The notes beneath the pieces are model-generated. The model worked only from the letters and a program-made list of their open reading frames with translations. It was not told the DNA's origin and did no database searches. Below, in pieces: positions 57,807 through 64,000 of a stretch of DNA of 64,000 nt (within the stretch, counting starts at the first letter, position 1; the number at the start of each line of letters is the position of its first letter). The stretch is from Isoetes taiwanensis. Its lineage: Eukaryota; Streptophyta; Lycopodiopsida; Isoetales; Isoetaceae. The stretch covers positions 370,001-434,000 of the forward strand of contig JAJEKV010000060.1 of the NCBI GenBank assembly GCA_021234155.1. The letters are read 5' to 3'. The translations under genes and the position numbers were made by a program.

Positions 57807-60800
57807 CAAGCGAAATTTTTCGTTCTTGATTGTGGCAATGTAATGGCCATGATTAACATTCCAAAAAATGCAAGGTATAAATGTTAATGTATTTCTTCTG
57901 ACATTTTTCCTGTGGTCCTTGCATGTTCTTCCTGTTGAGCTCCAGGATTGCGTGCATTTCATGTTCGTATTTGTCATTATCTAGCTAGAGTTTTTACTTC
58001 TGTAACTGTTGTTGAACTGTTGTTTGCAAGTTCAATGCTCTTGCAGCAGGTCTAACGGCCTTGGGATTGCTTTTGAGATGGAGTACAACTTTAAGCTGTC
58101 TAAGAAGGACTCGGAAGCATTCTTGGTTCTGAGATATCACCACTATATAGTCAGCATCTTCATTTCATTCAACATAATTCTTTTTGATAAGCAGATGTAG
58201 CAGGTCTAACCGAATACCTTATTTAGATGTTGCGTGAGTCTCATGTAGGTAGTTGCATATCATATTGAGTGCTTACATTAGAAATTTGCGATGATGTACA
58301 ACTTTAGCAGTCTTTATGGATTAGTAAGGCCTTACTTCATCATTTTCTACATTTTCAAATGAACTACTACCTCCAGAGCTTGAAGGTCGATTCTCATCCT
58401 TTCCACTTCCATTGACCAACAATGCTCATTCTTTGATATTTCAAAATAGGTATGCTCTACGTTCTCGTATGAAAGTTGGAGAGTGTATGGATGGATATGT
58501 ATTTTTCATTGATGCTACCTTGCATTTACTGTTCGAATGCTGCGCATATTTATATAATTCTTGCATTGTTCTATAATTCTGCTGGAAAGTTAATAGATTT
58601 TCCTCTCAAGCCCTTCCATTTTTTGCTTGCAGAATACCGTTGTGAACATGATCAGATGCCTTCAAATGATAGGTAAATTAATTCGACTTTATCTCCATTT
58701 TGTTGCAGAGCATATCGTTGTTAAGGGTTCAGTTTATGTTGCGCAGATAAGGTTGCTTCAACTACAAATTCCTCTATTATCTCCGTTACTCCATCATAGC
58801 TTGCTAATGCATGTGAAGGCCTTGACTATGGAACACCATCTTCAGGTTCTTTGGCTTTGAGAATATTTTATCTCAATATTTATTGGCAATCCATTTTGCA
58901 TTGTAATATATATTGGGAAGGGCACATTGCTTAATTAGCCGTTGTTATTGCTGCAGGTCTAGCTGAGCTTGATCATTTATATAGTTGACTATCAAATGCA
59001 GTAAATCATAATGAATTATAGGAGGTGAGCATCTTCTCCTGCATGGATATTCCACTGCAACTTGCAACTTGAATCTATGGAGTTTGCAAATATAGTGAGT
59101 TAAGCATGTAAAATTCCTCAAAGATGTCAAAGATACAAGGAATAATGACCATAATGACATTTTCCTGTGGTTAAGAGCTGTGTTATTTCCTGGTCCAATT
59201 GCAGATGTAGATCCACTTCATCTTGGTTTCCCTTTGAAGTTGAAAGGTTTAATCGTCCCTCAAATTCATTTGAGACAGGTGATCTGTATATGCCATACAA
59301 TATGTTAGAGCCTATAAGACAACAAACATCCTACTCATAGCGATTCAAGGACTGGCATGTTGAGCAATTTCGGGGATACTTCTCCAATTAGACTATTTCT
59401 GTGCAACAGTTAACTGTATTAGATTGAGGTTTTGGATTCCTCTTATGGTATAATTGGGAGGTAAAGATTATATGTGCCTCAGGTCACCATATTCAAGTCA
59501 TAGGATGGGCATAACTAAGCCAATCTCAATCTCCAGCTTGGAGATGACACTTATAAATTGTCCCTTATATCCCACGCCTGGAATGTCAACAACGAAATAT
59601 TGTATTGGACGCAAAGCTTCTGCTTATAAAAAAAATATTCTCTTGCGGACAACTCTGCGATAAGGTCTGAGATATGTAAGCTGATTGCTGAAAAGTTCTT
59701 AGTTACATGCCACAGAATTTGAGCACAGAGATTGCATTTGATATTTCTTTGTAAACAATGATTTCCCGTTTTTAGGTTGAAGCATCTAAAAGTTTGCATG
59801 CAGACATTGTTAAAATTTGCATGTCTATTACATGCTATTTTCCTTTTGTTAGCTTCTAAACCATGGAGGTTCAATGTTCTCTGACAATAATATAAGTGGC
59901 ATGATGATTATGTGAAGTTAATCGTCGTATTGAGCAGTTCAATAGATACTTCTTCAATTAGACTTCCACTATCTATCTTCCTGCAATAGAATCAATCTCA
60001 TTAGATTGAGGTTTTAGGTTCCTCTTATGGTATAATTGGGTGCCTCAAGTCACCATATTCAGATCACGGAATGGCATAACTAAGCTAATCTCAATCAAGA
60101 ACTCTGTATATCATCTTCCAATGCCTCGAAGTGTGTAACGAACCTAGTGGCTTACCTTGTTTCAGTATAAGATTGTGAAGATCATCTAAAGGCCTTGTTG
60201 GTATGTGTCCATGGGTTCAAGCTAGTGGTAGCATTTAAATATAAAAATACAGTAGCTAAGGTTATTTAAAAACCTTAATTTCTCCAATCCAAATGGGTGA
60301 GCACCATAAAAATAGGGGAACAAAATCGTGGCTGTGTTGAGACGTATCAAGCAGGCAAATCGGGCCAAGGCATACCCATGCAGGATTCGGCTTTTAGCAT
60401 GCTGGATTTACACCTGGCAGGATCTTCTGGCAGCAAGATGGCTTGCCAGGTGATGGACATAAACATATATAAGAGAGAGGGGCTGGCCGAATTGAAGGAG
60501 GAGGTGGAGAAGACAAGAGAACCGGAAACTGGATGCAAAGGAGGCACAGATCGATTTGGAGCATAGGCATATCTGAAGAACTAATGTGGGGATTTGTGCT
60601 TGAGTCTGGTTCCGGGTTACAGTTCTAAAGGGATAAACGAATTAAGACACGAGCTCTTGAACCATCTCATAAACTGCCATGGAGTCAGTTACCAGTCTAT
60701 AATCTATCATGTAGATCTTGGGGTATTCTAATCCATTTTTACGCTGTAGGAATTGGACTGGTGATAGACATTCTGGCCAAGCTGTGCTTGTCTTAGTTCT

Positions 60801-61290
60801 TCTGTAGAAACAGGCTGCCATGCCGATTCTGTGGGGTAACTTAAATCCGGGTTTGTTGCTCCACCGAAGCTTTGCCTTGAAATTATCTCAGAGCAGAAAT
60901 CTGATTCTATAGGAATCCGGCCAGATAGGTAGCTATGGGAAATCCAAGCCTGCTGCATGGGAATCCGCTCTGTTGTTGCCGGCCTCAACCTGGATTTGGG
61001 TTTTTGTGTTGTTCCGGATAGAATATGAAACCAGCTTTAGACATTCTAAATTACTTTTTAGTGTAGAGCCTGCCATTTTTGAGCCGTCTAAATCCGACAA
61101 GAAATGCTTTGTATTTCGGCCTCCATGCCTTGTCCGGCCATGCTTCTAGAAACCGATTCTGGCCTGCTTCTGAAGATCCGATTTTGCTGTGCTGGGATTT
61201 AACTTGATAGGGTTCTCAGATGATCTCTTGAGTAAAGCCTTAACCTTCTAAACCATCCGGCCAACGTTTTACCTGATACAAATTTATGAG
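57807..61290. other. No recognisable gene; contains an about 160-bp direct repeat
   Basis: Several short open stretches with splice-like borders occur (for example ADVDPLHLGFPLKLKGLIVP at 59,205), but none carries a domain I know. A direct repeat is listed separately. Confidence 0.4.
59367..60096 (+). repeat. Direct repeat pair, about 160 bp each, 400 bp apart
   Basis: 59,367-59,533 and 59,938-60,096 share ATTAGATTGAGGTTTT.G, then TTCCTCTTATGGTATAATTG, then GTCACCATATTCA and GCATAACTAAGC.AATCTCAA in the same order. They differ by scattered substitutions and small indels. They may be the two ends of a small inserted element (LTR-like or MITE-derived), or a duplication. Confidence 0.65.
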
Positions 61291-61980
61291 CGCACACTTT
61301 ATTGGCTCCCGAAACCAAGTTCGCAAACCAATCGGGTTCGCCCAGGCGAACCCGAAAAATTCGCCCGGGCGAACCCGTCAGATTCGCCCAAGCGAACCTA
61401 CGGACGACGTGGCGGGAGCGTCGCGGGCGAACCCGGTCTGCGTGGCATTCCTACCGAGTTCGCTTGGGCGAACCCCAACCCGGGTTTGTGGCAGGCGTGG
61501 CAGATGCGCGGCAGGCACGGCGGATCACAGACGGGCGCCCTCGGGTTCGCTTGCGCACCGGCATGGCGAAAAATAATCTTCGTTGGCGGGTGGTATCTTG
61601 CAGTGGCGGTGGCGGGTTCATCGGGTTAAGCAGGGAGGCGAACCCGGTCGTCAGCGATATGTTGGCGGTGGTATCGCGGGTGGCGGGAGGCGGTCGCGAG
61701 GTTCTCACGGGTTAAGCCCCAGAAGCCGAACCGGGTCGGCGATGCGGTTACGCGGACCGCGGTTCCGGGCGGTAATAGTTCCTGTGGCTTGGCCAGTATG
61801 GCGGTCTGGCGAGTTAGATTAAGTTGGCGTGCGCTCACGGGTTCTTTGGATTTGCTCTCTGGCGGTATTTTGTAGGTCCTTTGGATTCGCTACAGGTGGT
61901 AGCAGGTGGTACAGGCGACCGGCAGGTGCTGCTGGCAGGCCCAGGGATCCGCGCATGAGCCCGTGACCTGGCCGTACAGA
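61291..61980. repeat. GC-rich block with four GTTCGCCC.GGCGAAC palindromes
   Basis: Near-perfect palindromes of the form TTCGCCCNNGCGAAC lie at 61,337-61,351, 61,360-61,374, 61,383-61,397 and 61,459-61,473. The following 500 bp are unusually GC- and CpG-rich for this window, with many GCGAACCC and GGCGGG words. Two frames are open on each strand (61,302-61,715 plus; 61,451-61,708 minus), probably because of composition. No domain is recognisable. Confidence 0.7.
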
Positions 61981-63465
61981 GCCCGAGCTCAAGCTTTAGA
62001 AACAGGGGTAGTGTAAATTTTGGATGGCAATGTAATATTAAAGGGGTTTATTAATTTTAGGCAAGTTCTTATAAATTGTCACTCAGCCTTATCATCCAAC
62101 ACTTTGGCTTTGTCCCTGCCCAACACTCCGCAGCCTACCCCAAGTTCTGGTATAAGCGCCTCTTGGCTTTAGTAGTAGCAAGCTTGCAGAGGCCGACTCC
62201 GACTTCTGGCCACGCCCAACTACGAGCCCGACCTCAAGCTGAAGCTAGTCCGAGCGGTAAGGTGTTTCATCTACATACTCTCTTTTTCGTCATGTTTTTG
62301 AGCAGGGGGCATTAGGAGCACACTGAAGAATGCAAACTGAGCAACAAAGCCTTCATTGATTTTGTTTTGGCACGCAAAAATGATCTTACCTTTCTGCAAA
62401 TGATAGTCATCTATAAGATGTTCAGGTCGTATTACTTTCCTAAAGCTGACTGCTGCAAATGCAATAGTGGGAGGAAGTGATATCGTCTACTCTTTACTCT
62501 ACTTAGGACATAGCATATTAGTTTAATATTTCGGATATCTAAAGTTTTTAAATGTTGAAAACCTATAGATTTTGAGATGTCTCGGATAGGAGACATTACG
62601 AAACAATGACTATGATAACGTTCTTCATTTCAGAAATATTTAAGACATATGGCTTTTAGCAAATAATGTGGCTTTGCCTTTGAATTATAAAGCAATCTTG
62701 CATCAGAGCTCGTTATAGATTTATATCCAGTTTTCCTATTATCTAACTTAAAGGAATAAAAAATAAAAAATAATAAGGGAAGCATATGTACATTACTCCT
62801 TAAAGAACTAGAATGAACAGACCCTGTCTAGTAGAGTTTATATAAAAATATAAGAAGGGTAGATATTGATATGAAATTTCGATCTGGGAAAAGATTAAAC
62901 CAGCATTAACTAATCCATATAATGATGTGGTTAACATTCAGGCCATCAGAAAATGCTTAACAATTTGTAATTTCTTATGAACAAACAAAAGGAATGGAGG
63001 TTCATGGATCTTTGGACCCATTTGGTAGGAAGGGCAGATGAGATAGTATGAAATATGAAAAATACTAAGTGTTTCGAAGTTAACTCCAATTTGGGAAAGG
63101 TATGAATATTATTTAAGGTTCTCCTTGTATTTAAACAGGAACCGAAAAATCCGACCATGTCACAGGTAATCTGGACTGGTTTTGGATGTTTGTACCTAGG
63201 CTTAATCCAGAATAAAATATTAGTAATTAATGTGCCAAGGGTAGTCTAGACTTCAAATTACGGTCTTAAGTTAAGGTGTCAGGATCATGATAGGCAATAA
63301 ACTTTTAACAATGAACCATTGGTTATTTAAATGAAAATTCAAATACAAGGCTGATAACGGGTCGCGGACTTTTGTCCGCAGAAATAGTTCGAGATTCGCA
63401 CACTTTATTGGCTCCCGAAACGAAGTTCGCAAACCAATCGTGTTCGCCCAGGCGAACCCGAAAAA
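61291..63465 (+). repeat. 69-bp direct repeat at both ends of a 2.2-kb interval
   Basis: 61,291-61,359 and 63,397-63,465 are nearly identical: CGCACACTTTATTGGCTCCC, then GAAAC.AAGTTCGCAAACCAA, then TCG.GTTCGCCCAGGCGAAC and CCGAAAAA. Only two or three bases differ. Before the second copy lies a perfect hairpin, GCGGAC/GTCCGC, near 63,364-63,379. A small unclassified element or a duplicated target is possible. Confidence 0.75.
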
Positions 63466-64000
63466 ATCTTTGTTGATTGCTATGATAGTATACGTTGCTA
63501 ATTGCTTATGTTAGTTCTCATGTTCACCTATAATTCAGATATCTATTTGAGAGCACACTCCATTTATCCGCCAACGACCATGTCTTACTCAGAGGCAGTT
63601 CCGCCAGTCGGCATGGATGAGCGTCCCCTGCCGTTTGGCCTGCAGAGCGGCGCTGATCTTCCCGGACGCATCGGTAGCATTGTAGAATGGTACCCCAACT
63701 GGCATTGTCTTAACCCGCTAGGTCTGTTTTGTGTGCTTGTTAACCGTATTTGTTTTGTGGCAGGGAATACCATGGCATTTGGTGCCTCGTAAGAAGGGTG
63801 ACGTCGGTTGAAAGCGGTCGGGCCCCTACCATTGCCCAGCGGTGGATTTGCACAGCACCGGGATGTACACACTTTGTCGACAAGATTCGTCGTGACCCCG
63901 GATTTTCAGGTTTGACGCGTGATGGAGCTTGGGGCCACCATCAGAGCCATCACGCAGATCTATGGTGGCCCACCGACAGACATTCCGGCCCAAGGTCCGC
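63466..64000 (+). other. Unidentified frame, possibly retroelement-derived
   Basis: A frame from about 63,580 (MSYSEAVPPVGMDERPLPFG, then LQSGADLPGRIGSIVEWYP) ends at 63,792. A second near 63,930 (RVMELGATIRAITQIYGG) runs off the window edge. The base composition is more GC-rich than the surroundings. I recognise no domain; a gag-like part of an LTR element whose remainder lies outside the window is a guess. Confidence 0.25.

Overview
The window looks like nuclear DNA of a land plant. It is AT-rich, gene-poor and full of decayed retroelements. The two intact genes have many GT-AG introns, and their proteins match plant families: an AP2-associated (NAK/AAK1-type) kinase and a UTR5-type nucleotide-sugar transporter. 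The mix of degenerate L1- and RTE-like LINEs, chromoviral gypsy pieces, a DUF7869-type gene and a zinc-finger 'DGDARRR' element would suit a fern or other seedless plant. That placement is inference; the sequence does not prove it.

Layout. Positions 1-9,100 hold no recognisable gene. They contain an LTR-like block in reverse orientation, a tRNA-derived SINE-like head, a 10-bp tandem array that reads as overlapping heat-shock elements, a CACTA-like terminus full of small palindromes, and long pyrimidine-biased stretches. A broken DUF7869-type gene lies on the minus strand at 9.2-11.6 kb. From 14.8 to 21.6 kb lies a nested stack. A gypsy remnant on the plus strand (integrase at 14.85 kb, polypurine tract at 20.54 kb, LTR from 20.56 kb) is split by a 5'-truncated L1-like LINE at 15.18-18.18 kb, which carries a 17-bp target-site duplication. 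It is split again by the 3' end of an RTE-like LINE at 18.9-20.04 kb. A CACTA-like end (22.01 kb) abuts a second L1-like LINE (22.0-23.2 kb).

The genic core is 24.3-32.6 kb. An intact seven-exon kinase on the plus strand (24,337-27,364; 756 codons) converges on an intact eleven-exon UDP-sugar transporter on the minus strand (32,573-29,484; 358 codons). All splice sites of both genes could be placed. One kinase intron is GC-AG and one acceptor is a NAGNAG pair.

Downstream, 37.5-41.7 kb carries a large decayed minus-strand element that encodes a CxxC/H-H zinc finger, an AT-hook and a conserved acidic core. A perfect (AATAG)26 array at 42.54 kb is the tail of a LINE 3' end. A single 3'-terminal exon of a 3-dehydrosphinganine reductase (TSC10/KDSR family) lies at 45.7-46.0 kb with no visible partner exons. 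A chromodomain gypsy remnant occupies about 47.8-50.9 kb on the minus strand. LINE fragments follow at 51.2-53.5 and 57.1-57.8 kb. The last 3 kb contain a GC-rich block of palindromes and a 69-bp sequence repeated 2.1 kb away.

The genes do not form an operon-like unit. The two housekeeping genes (membrane-traffic kinase, Golgi/ER sugar transporter) are simply convergent neighbours in a repeat-dominated landscape.
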